From: Euptelea pleiosperma
Lineage: Eukaryota; Streptophyta; Magnoliopsida; Ranunculales; Eupteleaceae
Assembly: GCA_035048495.1 (NCBI GenBank)
Contig: CM068546.1
Location: 9,474,435-9,538,434 of the forward strand
Length of the DNA: 64,000 bases
Reading direction: 5' to 3'
The position numbers and the translations under genes were made by a program. Below are positions 23,664-35,500 of this stretch, piece after piece (the stretch's first letter is position 1; the number at the start of each line of letters is the position of its first letter). A model generated the notes under the pieces. It saw only the letters and a program-made list of their open reading frames with translations. It searched no databases and was not told the origin of the DNA.

Positions 23664-25373
23664 TTGTTTGAATCAGTACCTTGTCATTATCTTTGAAGAT
23701 AAATGGGTTTGGATACACTCTAAATTGGATGATTTCTTGGTCCAATCATTTTATGAAGTCTTAGCTTCTTTGTATGGTCTCTGTCTCTCGCCCTTTCCCT
23801 TGTCCAAAACTATGGAAATCATGTGTCCATCTTAAAATTTAATTTTTGCTTGGGTTGCCATTTTGAACAAATTGTTTACTGTTGATAATTTGATCATAAG
23901 AAAATGGATCATAACGATAACGAGATTATCGTTAGGAGATGGGACAAGAATCAGATTTTGGGAAGAGGTTTGGTGCGGTGATTCAAGTCTTAAGGTTGCA
24001 TACTCTCGTTTGTTTTTGCTCTCTTAGTGGAAATGACAATTCATTTCTTCATTTTGGGTTTAATCTGGACATGGAGACTTTTGGGACCTTAGTCTTAGGA
24101 GACACCTATTCGTGTGAGAGAATGATCTACTTGATTCTTTAATAGATAGATTGAGGACTCACAGGGTTGTAGACACACAGGAGGACAACTTATTTTGGGC
24201 CCACTCAAAGATGGGGTGTTTCTCGGTCAGTTCCTTTTTCGACCTTTTATTCCTCCATCAAAATCAATGACCACCTTTTTGGCCAGTTGTGTGGAAAACT
24301 CTCATACCTTTAAAAATTCATTTTCTTTGTTTGAATTGTCTGTCACCAAAAATTACTCACAATTGACAATTTGATAGCTAAGGAGTGATTTCTTGTTAAT
24401 TTTTGTGTAATGTGCAAGTCTGATGGTGAATTTACTAACCATCTTTTGTTGTATTGTACCTATGCTACAAGGTTGTGGTCAATCTTTCTAAGATAGGTGG
24501 ATCTTTCATGGGCAATGCCGCAAACTATTGGTGATGTACTTAGTGGGTGGCCTAAGCTTAACTTCTTAAGTAGAAAGAAAATTTTGTGGAGGATAGTGCC
24601 TTATGCAGTTATTTGCGGTCTTTGGTTGGAGAGAAATAGTAGAATTTTTTGAGCCAAGGAGAATATCATACAAGATGTCCTTATAAACACTAAGGCCGTT
24701 CTCTTCTTTTGGGATCCACATCCCAAGAAATGAGAGGAGTTTTCTTTAGTGACATGGTATTTAGGTTTGATACTATTTTGGGGAGGGAGTAATGTGTTTG
24801 CTATCTTTTTGGGTGTTCTTTTATTTTTGTCTATCTCTTCTTTGTACTCTTCTTTTTGAGATCTCCTTGATCTTTTTTAATGCATTTGACTTATCAAAAT
24901 AAAAAAAAAAAAAATACTAACCATCTTCTTGTTCATTGTGAGTTCGCCAGAAGTATTTGGCTATTCTTCCTATCTCAACTAAGGTTCGATTGGGTATGCC
25001 CGAGGAGCATAGGGGAAATGTTAGAGAGCTGACCCAATTTATCTATGTTGGCAATGAGACTAGTGTTTTGGAGGATAATGCCTTTGGCCGTAATATGGGG
25101 GATACGGTGGGAATAAAATAAGAGAACTTTTGAAGGCTAGGATAGCTCTTTTCACGAAGTCATACTTAACATTAAGGTGATGTTGTTCAAACGGGGAAGC
25201 ATCAGTCATAAGACTAGGGGCATCTTTTTTAGTGATATAGCGTTTAGGCTGAAATAGATCTTTTTTTGAACTCTTTCATTGTTGCATTCTCGTTTTCCTA
25301 TTCTTGTATTCTTCTTGAGATCTTCTCGATCTCCTTCTTTAATATATTTTCTTGGACTTATAAAAATAAAAGA
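23664..25373 (+). mobile_element. 5'-truncated LINE with 15-bp target duplication, containing a second LINE piece
   Basis: Flanked by the 15-bp direct repeat AGCAAAGTTGCTGAT (23649-23663 and 25374-25388), typical of LINE insertion. The reading shows LINE post-RT and C-terminal motifs: KWVWTHSKLDDFLVQSFYEVL, AILNKLFTVDNLI, then after 24914 TNHLLVHCEFARSIWLFFL and WRIMPLAVIWGI. The tail is AATAAAAG-rich. Many stops; inactive. Confidence 0.8.
23912..24914 (+). mobile_element. Nested LINE 3' end with poly(A) tail
   Basis: Contains LGDGTRIRFWEEVWCGDSSL, FWAHSKMGCFSVSSFF and FTNHLLLYCTYATRLWSIF, parts of the zinc-binding and C-terminal regions of a plant LINE ORF2, and ends in a 15-bp A run (24900-24914). 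It repeats motifs already present in the surrounding LINE, so it is a second, younger copy. Left limit approximate. Confidence 0.65.
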
Positions 25374-25740
25374 AGCAAAGTTGCTGATCGAACACATTAT
25401 GAGCCACATTGCACATTCTTAAGAGTCATGACCATATCGATGTTTGGCCAGTCTTTGGGTGGACCTACAAACTAAAAATCAGCCTGATAAGTAATTTCAA
25501 ACCTTTGGATCTTTGTACCCCGAATAATGCTCAGATTCCATGTTAAAAATCAACTCATGAAAATGACTATAATCCAACACTTAGAAATCACTAATCAGGC
25601 TAATATTTTGTCTGTATGTCTATTTGAGGTTGGGCCAAACATCCAAATGCTCAATCTTTTTAAAGAATATGCCACGTGGCTCATATTGTGGCCAGTCAGA
25701 AACTTCGTTGACTGGCCTGGTCAGCAAAGTTTAGTGACTC

Positions 25741-26433
25741 ATATCGGTCCGAAAGGAATGATAGGACTTCTTCCCTTCCTCCTGTTTGGTCACAAGCCTA
25801 GTTAGTAAATTCGTGTATTATACCCGTTTAATACCCGATTTTTTTTGAAGAAACGTTTAATACTTCCGTATAAAATAAAAAATCAGAAAAAATCGTGAAT
25901 TTTAAGACTATACGAATAAAACGCATATTATTCACGTTTAATATATATATTTTTTATAATAAAAACATATTAAATGGCCGCGTAAAATGAAAAAATTGAT
26001 AAAATTCAGGCTTTCTAAGACTAAACAAATATAACATTTCAACAATGACCGAATTTTTTACTGAATGTTTTTATTCCGAAACTGAATTAAACTCGAACTT
26101 TTCCCATTTCGAATCTTTGCCGTACGCCGAATTGCTAACTATTGGTCATAAGTGGTCGAAATAGTTAGTAAATTCTCGAACTACATGCGAACCCTATGAA
26201 TTATCGGAAAAAAATCCCGAACCGAACGTCCTATTCAAAGGTTTAGAAAAATTTGTTCCTTTTTTTAATATGATCGAATTATTCTTGAATAATACACGAT
26301 CTTTTCTGAATTATTCCCGCGTTACATAGTTTTGAACATGAAAATTCATTTTGTAAGACAAAAAATTGTCAATATTTTGCTCTTGTTTTTCCGAATTTTC
26401 TGTTATTTTCCTATTTTTTTTTTATATTTTTGC
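25741..26433. other. No gene seen
   Basis: AT-rich sequence with several AATTATTC/CGAATTA stretches. Nothing recognised. Confidence 0.5.
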
Positions 26434-26532
26434 CCCTGTGCATTAATTTCCATTATAATGGCCGTTATAAAGGACAAAAACGGTAACGCCCCCAGTCCGT
26501 TATACCATTATAACGGCCCCTTTTAAACCTTG
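26434..26532 (-). mobile_element. Partial hAT-type MITE
   Basis: Reverse-strand reading from 26532 starts CAAGGTTTAAAAGGGGCCG and follows the first part of the copy at 34101-34470, including GGACTGGGGGC and TTACCGTTTTT. The other terminus is missing. Confidence 0.65.
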
Positions 26533-26995
26533 GATAAAATTACAACCTGAACTCGTGTGGATGGTCATCCATCTGGACTGTCTAAATGTTGGGCCAGCTT
26601 GTGGATAGCCACAAAACCGAAATCAAAACCGTTCTTACAATCCGAATGACTGGTGATCCGTTAAGGTGTCTCTAACAGTGCATGCTCTCCTAAGGGACAC
26701 CTTATGGGATCATGACACTTTCACAGTTGCAACAATGACCATTGAATTGGATGACCAGGCAACCCGCTGGATCCAAATTAATGTATACACAAGTCCAATG
26801 TGAGTCGGGTCAGACTTTATGCGATTAGTGGGTCTAACCGACCTACTTACAACCCGGGTCCATCTTTTTGGCCTTAAGAAGTCATCTAGGTGGGGTACCC
26901 ATTAGGCCAATTTTACCTGTTTAACACGCGGAAGTGTGCAGTTCCGCCCCCTTCTCCCATGCTGAGTCACAGGCAGCGCCTCGGAAAGCACAGAC

Positions 26996-27029
26996 GAGCC
27001 ACATGCAGGGAAACTTGCACGTGTGGTTC
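26996..27029 (+). ncRNA. Group II intron domain V (34 nt), probable organelle DNA fragment
   Basis: The 34 bases fold as a textbook domain V: 9-bp lower helix GAGCCACAT with GTGTGGTTC (G-U pairs allowed), two-base AC bulge, 5-bp upper helix GCAGG with CTTGC, and a GAAA tetraloop. The catalytic AGC triad is present. Such introns are in plant mitochondria and chloroplasts, so this is likely a nuclear copy of organelle, probably mitochondrial, DNA. The transferred piece may extend from about 26925 to 27060. No domains I-IV are seen, so it is not a functional intron. Confidence 0.75.
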
Positions 27030-27261
27030 TGGTTGAGGACTCTGGTATCCGTTTCAGTGCAAGTTGAGACCTAAGGCGACAACTCCATATGAGGCCTTTT
27101 TATATTTAATATATATGGTATTAATTAAAATTTTTAACTATCTATGTAGTAGAAAATCATATTTAACAACTATTCATGATAATCAAAAGTTACGGAAAAA
27201 ATTTAGATGCAGAGGACTCCCGTAGTCCTGTTGTAGTTCATGCAGAGGACTCTCGTGGCCC

Positions 27262-27520
27262 TACATAGACCATTTTTTGGGCCAATGACTGTTGATTGGT
27301 GGATAAACACACTCAAAATCAGCTTTATTGATGGTTTCTAGCCATTGGATTTACTACTCAAAAAAGATGCTTGAATCCAATGGCTAGAATCATTCCTAAA
27401 AAGTACTAAAATCTATAGCTAGAGATGACCAATCAGGTTAATTTTTGGTTTGTAAATCCAACAAAAGGTGGGCTAAACATCCATGTGGTCACCTGGGCTG
27501 GGGCCTTCTCACACCTGCAG
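27262..27520. repeat. Diverged foldback MITE
   Basis: Family landmarks are visible (AAATCAGCTTTATTGATGG, TTTTTGGTTTGTAAATCC, GGGCTAAACATCCATGTGGTCA) but both termini are lost. Confidence 0.5.
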
Positions 27521-28101
27521 CCTAAGGCAACCGCCTTATTGGCATTATGGTAGAGACGGCCCTGGTACTAGTATGTGAAAGTCCCGGTAATTCGCAGCGT
27601 GATTGTAACGGCGGGGCTTTCCGCTTTTGGTATTAATGAGCTACCTTCCTTCTACTGGCACTAATTAGCTTTCCTGCCTTGCTTTCAGCTTTAAGTTGAA
27701 AAAGACATCTTCTTCTTCTTCTTCCCCGATGTATAAATATAGTGTTAAAATTGTAATATTGTCAAGATTTGAACCAATATATCGGGAACCAGAACAGAAA
27801 CCGACTAGAAATAAATAATCAATTCCGGTTCCGGATCCATCATTTTGAGAACCGGAAGCGATAAGAACCGGGAATATCGGTTCCAGTTCATGGGTTCCCA
27901 CGTATGTTTCTTCTAAGGAAAGATGGAAACCGGTTTGACTTAGTAGAAGACTTCAAACTCTTTGACAAAGATCAAAAAAATTTAAAAATTGTAGCGAGTC
28001 TTAATCTGCTTCCCAACCGGCTTTACCGACCCGTAATATAAAAAGTAGGTTGGATCTAGACTCCAGGCGCGTTCACACTCTTCCCTCATCTCTTTTTTAG
28101 G

Positions 28102-28441
28102 AGTAACACTTTGATGACTCATCGTGGCCGATGACAATGCGCGATATGAGCCATGTGGCACACTCTTAGAGGACTCTGACTGTATGGATGTTTTTCAATC
28201 CCTAAGTGGACCTACAAACCAAAAATCATCTTGATTAGTGATTTCGAACCTTTGGATCTTTGTAACTCAAATAATAGTCAATAATGCTCAAATTCCCATG
28301 GTTAAAATTAATCCATGAAAATAATTTCAGGCTGATTTTTGGTTTGTAGGTCCACCTAGGGATTGGCCAAACATTCATATGGTCAGAATCCTCTAAGAGG
28401 GTGCCATGTGGCTCATATTGCGCAATGTCATCAAAGTCTTC
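28102..28441. mobile_element. Foldback MITE, full length
   Basis: Arms begin AGTAACACTTTGATGAC and end GTCATCAAAGTCTTC. Flanking 9-mers TTTTTTAGG (28093-28101) and TTTTTAAGG (28442-28450) differ at one base. 340 bp with an internal deletion around the core. Confidence 0.8.
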
Positions 28442-28735
28442 TTTTTAAGGCTGTTTAACTGTTTGGTCATAAGTTCAAATCCTAGGTGGGGAGATTTGAT
28501 ATATTCTTCGGGTTCGTTTTGACCGTTAGGAGTAGGTAACCTGTTCCCCGTCTTTGTTTCTATTGCATTCTGTCACATCGTATCAAATTTTGTTTTCGTC
28601 AACGGTTGAAAGTCGTTGCGAATAATGAAGAACATTGGTTATTAGTTAGTTAGAAGGTGACACAATGTTTTAGAAAAGTCAAAACCTTGGAATATTAGAA
28701 TGGTGTAAATGAAATGGAAGTAGGTTAGAGAAGAC

Positions 28736-29000
28736 TCCACCTTGAATGTTTGGCCCATCCCTAGGTGAACCTACTGACTAAAATTCAGCCTGATTGGTAA
28801 TTTATAGCCATTGGATTTGAGCACCCCAAATAATGCTCGATTCCCACGGTTGAAAATCAACCAATGAAAAACACTAAAATCTAACCATTAATTATAAATC
28901 ACCGATCTGGATGATTTTTGGTCTGTAGGTCCACATAGGGATGGGGCAAACATCAATGCAGTCCTTGGTTTCTAAGAGTATGCCATGTGGCATTTTTAAG
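28736..29000. repeat. Foldback MITE copy, ends worn
   Basis: GAATGTTTGGCCCATCCCTAGG on the left and GGGATGGGGCAAACATCAATG on the right are inverted, with the AATCAGCC/GGATGATT core between. The outer 60 bp of each arm is missing or unrecognisable. Confidence 0.6.
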
Positions 29001-29308
29001 TGCATGCCTAGATGTCAGGGTAAAAAAAATTTCTCGAGAGGGACATGCGGCGACAAGCGGAGGTTGGCGTCCAAGACCTTAAGATCGGGAAGGTAGCTGG
29101 AGAGATTTGAGGGAGGATGGTCATTCTCCCTTTAGCTATAGGTTAAAAGGGTATTTTTGGAAGGGTGGTGATATAACAAAGTAGACTTGACGCCAAAGCG
29201 TCTCGTATAATGTTTTTGTTATTCACCGTTGGCATGGGAAAATCCAAATAAAGAGGAGATTGATGCCCGATAGAGGAACGAGGCATGAGATTTTATCACA
29301 TTAACAAA

Positions 29309-29480
29309 AGGAGTGAAGGCGATCTCCTACAATCGGGTTTATAAAGTGAAGCAAAAGAGTGATGGTTTGATTGAAAGACATAATGTACAAATAGTTGCTC
29401 GAGACTTCTCACAACAATATGAGATTGATTGTAATGGGACATTCTCTTCCATGGCAAATCTATTATCTATACTAAAGCTC
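29309..29480 (+). pseudogene. Short Copia reverse transcriptase fragment
   Basis: Reads YKVKQKSDGLIERHNVQIVARDFSQQYEIDC, matching the start of Copia RT (compare VKYKADGSVEKYNAKLVAKG in the element at the window start). Only about 55 residues remain. Confidence 0.75.
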
Positions 29481-30459
29481 GGCACTGCTGAGGTGGCGCT
29501 CTCTCCAATTTTTTCCACTACTTTTTCCCTAAAACAACCTTAACATCCTTTCAAGACTCAAGAGTCAAAATGTAATTCTCTCCATCTCCTACGACGTTTC
29601 TCCAAACCGTCTCTTCTCCTTCCCTTCTTAAAATTTGTCTTCACACCTCTTAAATCTCTCATTTTTAATATCTCTTAAAATTCTCTACACTCTTAAATGT
29701 TAAAACCACTCTACGTCTCTACCCTTCCTATTCTAACTCTTCCCCTCTAGAACCTCTCTCAAGTCAATTAAGTCCTGTAACTTTCCCTCCTCCGCTCCCC
29801 ATTTGCCTACCAAACTCTACAACAGCTCTGATCTCCCGTCAAAATACTCGATCATAAGGTGTGTTAACTAGCTTCATTACTTTTTTTATTTGTATGCTTA
29901 ATTTACTTGGACTTTTGAAAAAAAAATATTCGATTATGGATTGTTATATTGTTCCACTTTCTGATTTTAGTGATATATGTCTTCTCCTAATGCTATCATT
30001 AACGTTTATTTGTTCTGTCTTCTCCTTTAGAATGTTGCTGAACTTTCTAATAAAATATCTCTACGTCTTTATTTGTTATAGCATGCTCGCAAGTAAGATA
30101 AGACCATTTTCTCCCACACTAATAATACATAATCTTTGTTTGGATGGCTGAAGACTACTCTGTTCGTTTGTTGTGGGCGATCTCTTCTCGCATTGCTTTA
30201 TGGCGGATTTCTAATCTACTCTTTTCAAATATTCAACTATTTTGAAATTCTTAGAATATATATCAACTGTAGTGCTATTTTTTTTTGCTTTCCACTGAAT
30301 ATTTTCGTGTTCTGTTGGTTGTTGATCAAATCGTGTTCTATTGGTTAGTAGTGTACAATCTATAGATCTTGACAATCCCATTGTTACAACACAACTGATG
30401 GACAGAAAATGAAATACTCAGAAGCCAATTTTTTTCTGAAAATCTTCCAGAAAAATATT
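29481..30459. other. No gene seen
   Basis: A CT-rich stretch (29560-29840) is followed by AT-rich sequence. The open frames at 29861-30348 translate to F/L/I/C-rich strings expected from T-rich DNA. Confidence 0.5.
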
Positions 30460-30761
30460 CTGTAAACATGGACTTGCCTGGCCGTATAGATGTTTGGCCA
30501 ATCCGTAAGTGGACCTATAAACCAAAAATCAGCCTGATTAGTGATTTGAAACCTTTGGATCTTTATACGGAAATAATGCTCAAATTCCTACGGTTAAAAT
30601 CAACCAACGAAAATGACTTCAGCTAACGCTTAGAAATCACTGATCAGGTTGATTTTGGGTTTGTAGGTCCACCTAGGGATTGACCAAACATCTATACAGT
30701 CAGTGTCCTCTAATAAATTGCCATGTGGCTTATATTGTGGGTGGTCAGGCAAGTCTTACTC
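30460..30761. mobile_element. Foldback MITE with left-arm deletion
   Basis: Right arm complete to GGCAAGTCTTACTC; left arm keeps GACTTGCCTGGCC then jumps to GTATAGATGTTTGGCC, losing the GAGCCATGTGG section. Flanks AAAAATATT and TTAAATATT are a weak 9-bp match. Confidence 0.7.
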
Positions 30762-31109
30762 TTAAATATTCTCTCGGGTTTCAACAATAGGGGGATCCCG
30801 CAACCGTCTTGGTTAGGTCAAACATCGTGCATTATAGGACACACATCATTACAACCGGTAAAGGCCATTTAATATGGTAGCTTGGGAGATAGTAGATTGG
30901 TATCATGTATATTAGAAGAAATCACGATTTATTTGTTTGGGAATAAAAAATAGGAAGAAAATGGCACATGAATAGAAGTTTGAAAAGAAGAGTGAGCTGG
31001 AGATATCGTGCAAACGATACGGAGAGGATTTGGAGATATCCTTCAAACTAAGGTCCACGACATCTGGCTGTGCACCCGAGGTTTTGTTAACATTCACCAA
31101 AGAAAAAAT

Positions 31110-31370
31110 GGGCCTATTTTGGGCCCACTGATTCCATGAATGTTTGGCCTAGATCTTGGTGGACTTGCAAACCAAAAATGAGCTTGATTGCTAATCTCTA
31201 ATAGTTTCATTTGAGCAATTCTTCATCATGGGCTTTATGAATAGGCCTATGGGTTTGTTCCATGCCCATGATGAAAGCGTGCTCCAAAACATAGGCTATA
31301 AATTACGAATCATGCTGATTTTTGGTGTGTGGGCCCAGCCAAGTATTCATGGGTCAGTACGCCGAAGTAA
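31110..31370. repeat. Very diverged foldback MITE
   Basis: GAATGTTTGGCCTAGATC...CAAACCAAAAATGAGCTTGATT on the left and ATGCTGATTTTTGGTGTGTGGGCCC on the right are recognisable; both ends are replaced by GGGCC-type sequence. Confidence 0.45.
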
Positions 31371-32175
31371 ACCAAGTAGTCAACTTTCATTACATCATTT
31401 CTCTCAAATTTAACAAATCCTTACCCAATCATTACTGTTTTCTAACTAGAGATACATTTTCCAAAGAATTTTTCTATCTCCATCAATGTTTTTCAACTTG
31501 AACATGCCATGGAAGTGGAGAGAAAACACTGTAGTTCTTAGCCAATTAAATATTTTACAAACCTCAAAAACAAAGTGATTCAACACATGTCATTAGTGAT
31601 AAAGGTCCTTAGCTATCTTCCCACTACTAACAAATGAATCCATTGATGAATGTGTTGCAACTGAACACCACATTGGATATATCATACCCAAAATTTTATA
31701 AGTCAATGGAATTACACATACGTGTTAGGTTGACTCAAAAAATATATTTGTAGCCTTCTCCTTGCATTTGTATAACAGTTTGTCTCAAAAATGGCATGTG
31801 ACAACTCTTTCAAGCCTATTGGCTCATTAACATGTGTGTGTGTAGGTAAAACCTATGTGATAAGGTTAACTGAAAATCAAAATTTATTCCTCAACATGAC
31901 AAATATGATTATATGATGTTCATGCCAAATATTTTATACCAACGAAATGATCTCAACAATTTGATTGTTTTACTTCAAAAAATTTATGCATCATTGTATA
32001 TAAAATAATTTTTCTAATTATACATTAAGATAATCGTTAATTATAAATGACATTGGCATTATTTTACAATAATTACAATATTTCTTATCTTATTTCTTCG
32101 CTCGTGCTTTAGCATGGGTTATAATAACTAGTATGACTACTATGAGGGCATTCATCTCATCGACTATAAGTCTTA
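31371..32175. other. No gene seen
   Basis: AT-rich intergenic DNA with no features I can support. Confidence 0.5.
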
Positions 32176-32963
32176 GGGGTTGTTTGGAACGCCATTTTTC
32201 AAAAAATATTTATTTAAAAAAAATTACTTTTCTGAAAATATATTTTTGAAAATGTATTTTTCTTAAAAAGATTATTTGGGTCATCATTAATGCAAAATGT
32301 CTTTTATCTTCTTTTAGTTGGCCGCCAATATAATGTCTTAATTTTTTTGGAAGGGGACTTCTACCAAAAACTGTTTCTTTTTTTTAGAGAATTTTTGACA
32401 TACCCCTCCATGTTATGTTTAAAATTAGACATACCCCCCCCCACAATTTGAAAAAGCTGACATACCCCCCTATAACTTGGTCCACTGTCATTTGACCAGT
32501 GTTGACCCGAGATAAGGACGAATGTGCCCTTGTCTTCGACCTTAGAACAATGATTTAGGTTTGGGCCAAAACCCAAATCCCAAATCACACATGAAAAGAG
32601 GAGATTAAAAATAAAAATAAAAATCCATATTGGTAAATTGAGATTTTATTTTTTATTTTTGATGAATTAAGCAAAGATTAAGAAGACCATACAAATAGAT
32701 AAAACTCATGAAGGAATGAGATTTCTTTTCATGGTTTTTATTGAGAAAATTAAAATTTTAAAATTAAGAGAACTCATCTTTCCAAATCCATGTCTGAAAA
32801 GCTTAAAATTTAAATTGATCTTACTTTATTTTTTATTTTTGTTAATGAAAATTTTAAAATTAAAAATCTGGTTTATGTATTTTTTTTTTTGCAACCTTGG
32901 GTTTTAAATTGTTACCGGAGTGGTGGTTGGCCGGCCATGAGACTCCGGTAGGTTGGTCGCCAG

Positions 32964-32994
<31 letters not shown>

Positions 32995-33272
32995 TATGTC
33001 TAATTTTGAACATAACATGGGGGGTATGTCAAAAATTTTCTTTTTTTTTATTATGTTCATTGAGCTAGCAAAATCTTAATTTTTTTTTTTGAAAAACAGC
33101 TTTCAGCTATTATTATATATAAAAAAACTTTTTGGCTTATTTTTTTTTTTTTTTATGGAATAAATACGTTTTAAAAAATGGTCATCCAAACAAATTATTA
33201 TTTTGGAAAAAGTCTTTTTGTGGAAAAAAAAGACTTTTTCAAGTCTAAAAATCGCGATCCAAATACCCACTT
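32176..33272. repeat. Probable hAT-like MITE interrupted by a poly-G element
   Basis: The left end GGGGTTGTTTGGAACGCC and the right end GCGATCCAAATACCCAC are imperfect inverted repeats of a kind common in plant hAT-like MITEs. The interior is rich in AAAATATTT-type sequence and is split by the element at 32391-33036. Confidence 0.45.
32391..33036. mobile_element. 646-bp inverted-repeat element with poly-G arm
   Basis: Terminal inverted repeats ATTTTTGACATACCCCTCC and its mirror GGGGGGTATGTCAAAAAT continue inward for about 50 bp to a homopolymer: 9 C on the left and 29 G on the right (32966-32994). The same arms occur in the larger element at 40333-43995. No target duplication could be read because the flanks are T-rich. 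Confidence 0.75.
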
Positions 33273-34037
33273 AAAGTTATGGTAGATGGACGGAAAAAAT
33301 ACATTTTTCTAGAAAGATTTAGATAGATTACAATTTATGGAGTAGACATTATATGGTCTAAAAAAGCACAAAAAAAAAAAAAAATTGGTAAAAAAATTAC
33401 ATAATATTAGTATTCTATGACCATCAAGTATCGTCAAGTGATTCTAGTCTGTTCATAAAGTAGACTAAGGGCACAGTTGCGATCAACCTACTTCGCGTAG
33501 ATGATTTCATTGTATGAAATGATACGATGATACTAAAAGAATTTTTATTTCTTGAATAACTCCAAAAATATAAGTCAGATACATTTAAAAACTTGGGGTC
33601 CATCATAAAAAAATGTATTATCTATAATGTAGGTCAATAAAAATCCAACCCAAAATTTATTTGAAAACTTGTGAAAAAATTACCAAAATATCTCAGAAAT
33701 GAAATTTCTCAAAAATCTCCCAAAACTTGCAGATAACTTGGAATACTATTTTAATGAACATATGAACTCAAAATGAGAAAAACAGAAGTGTAAAAAGACT
33801 AAATACCCCTCTTGAGCAAAATGACCAAGTTTTTTTTTGAAAAAACTTGAAAGTTGCAGATAACATCCTACATTACTCTAAAGCATAAATAATCACAAAA
33901 ATATGTGGAAAAAGACAAGGTATTGCACAAACTGCCAAAATTCATCCCAAACTGCAATAAGCAGCTTCTCTGCTTATTTTCCGCAATGCCAAACACAGCA
34001 TTAGTATAGTTTTTGAGGGCTTTATCATTCTTTATAG
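33273..34037. other. No gene seen
   Basis: AT-rich sequence, with an A run at 33370-33383. No supported feature. Confidence 0.5.
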
Positions 34038-34840
34038 ACCTGTTCATGATACCAAGTTAATTCCAAGACTTGTACGTCAACGGGGAACAGAAGTTCATAC
34101 CAAGGTTTAAAGGGGACCGTTATAACTGTACAACGGACTGGGGGCATTACCATTTTTTCCGTTATAACGAAAAAAAACTCTCAGGGGCAAAAACAGGAAA
34201 ATAACGGAAAAAATGGCGCTGAAATTCAAATGTTGAAAATTTTCAAAAATGGAAAAAAAACGGAATATAACGGAAAATAATGGAAAAAAACGAAAATAAC
34301 GGCCATTTTTTTTCACAAATTTCCAGAAAATAACGGTTTTATTTTCGTTATAACGGAAAATAACGGCCGTTATTTTCTGGGCGTTTTAACGGACCATAAC
34401 ATAACGGGGTAGGTCCAAATCCGTTATAACGGCCGTTATTTTCGTTATAACGGCCGTTTTTTAAACCTTGGTTCATACATTGGGCTGTTTTAGAGCTAAG
34501 GCCCACCAAGAGCTGGTCTATCAATTGAATAATGCAGAGGTAGGACATGTGTACCAAAAAAGTGCAGTTCAAGCAGCATTACTTGACCCTACTGATCCTT
34601 ATTAAAAGAAAATGATAATAACCTGTTCATGGAACTGAGTTAATTCCAAGACTTGGGACATCAACAGGGCACAAAAGTCCATACATTGGGCTACTTTAGA
34701 GCTTGGGCCCACCAAGAGCTGGTCTACCAATTGGATAATCCAGGCCCAAGGAGCTGGTAGGACATGTGTCCAATAATAGTGCAGGCCATGCAGCATCCGT
34801 TGACCCTACTGACCCTTTTTTTACCAAAAAATAAAAAAAT
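34038..34840. repeat. Tandem duplication of about 210 bp, first copy interrupted
   Basis: Copy 1 is 34038-34100 plus 34471-34612; copy 2 is about 34622-34830. Shared text includes AGTTAATTCCAAGACTTG, CATACATTGGGCT and CCACCAAGAGCTGGTCTA. Copy 1 is split by the hAT MITE; copy 2 is uninterrupted. Confidence 0.85.
34101..34470 (+). mobile_element. Complete 370-bp hAT-type MITE
   Basis: Ends CAAGGTTTAAA and TTTAAACCTTG are perfect inverted repeats. An exact 8-bp direct repeat GTTCATAC flanks it (34093-34100 and 34471-34478), the hallmark of hAT insertion. The interior is built of TAACGG/CCGTTA repeats. No coding capacity. The second tandem copy nearby shows the same sequence without the element. 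Confidence 0.95.
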
Positions 34841-34984
34841 TGATAATTGTAGTGTCAAATGCGGTTGAACACAAAATCCAAACCAATAAGATTGTGCCAC
34901 ATGTACCTGAGAAACCCGAACCATTAAAAAAAAAACCCCATAAAATAGTCAACTGGTTTGAGGAAAATATAGTTTCATGTCCTC

Positions 34985-35263
34985 TTGAGAACATGGCTTG
35001 CACTTATCGGTGCTATAAGTCCACGAGAACCAGAGTTTACCTCTCTAGCTCATGCTGTGGATATTTTGGACTTTGTTTCTTTATTCTTCTCTCTCTCTTC
35101 TGGTTATGTTCCCCGAGCGACAAATGCGGCAGCTCATACTATAGCCGGTCAGGCTAACACTTTTTTATTTCCTGCCATTTGGACCTGTGTCCCCCATGGT
35201 TGGAATCGATTGTTTCCAAGGTGGGTACTTTCGATCATCGCTGCAACCAAGAACGGTCTATAG
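34985..35263 (+). pseudogene. LINE RNase H C-terminal fragment
   Basis: The frame reads VSLFFSLSSGYVPRATNAAAHTIAGQAN, the end of the RNase H-like domain found in some plant LINEs. The related LINE at 41740-43362 has FCYIPCSANTAAHTIAGQAS at the same place. Only this last part is present, starting abruptly. Confidence 0.75.
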
Positions 35264-35500
35264 GGGACCCAACCAGCATTCTAAGGCTAACAAAGAGGAC
35301 ATGTAGTTCTATCAAACTTCTATATATTTGCTTCTTGCAGTATGTACACTGTTTTGGTAGGCTGAGAGAGTGCCAAAACAAATTACAGACTCAAAAGTTC
35401 AGAACCCCTCTTACAAGAAGATACGGGTAGTTTTAACTTTTAACTACACTGCCACCACCAAAGCTTTTCTCATTTACACAAAACTAGTTTTTCCTCTTTA

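Larger units (their letters stand above)
23620..25740. mobile_element. Foldback MITE split by a LINE insertion
   Basis: The left end (GAGTAGAACTTTGCTGACC, 23620) breaks off at 23663. The rest, from CGAACACATTATGAGCC onward, resumes after 25388 and runs through the core to GACTGGCCTGGTCAGCAAAGTTTAG near 25735. The two parts together make an ordinary family member. Confidence 0.75.

Noticed and set aside
28461..28490. Possible tRNA T-arm (AGTTCAAATCC)
   Set aside because: No matching acceptor stem, D-arm or anticodon arm nearby.
29861..30348. Two hydrophobic ORFs that might be membrane proteins
   Set aside because: The F/L/I/C-rich content follows from T-rich DNA; no start context, family motif or splice pattern.
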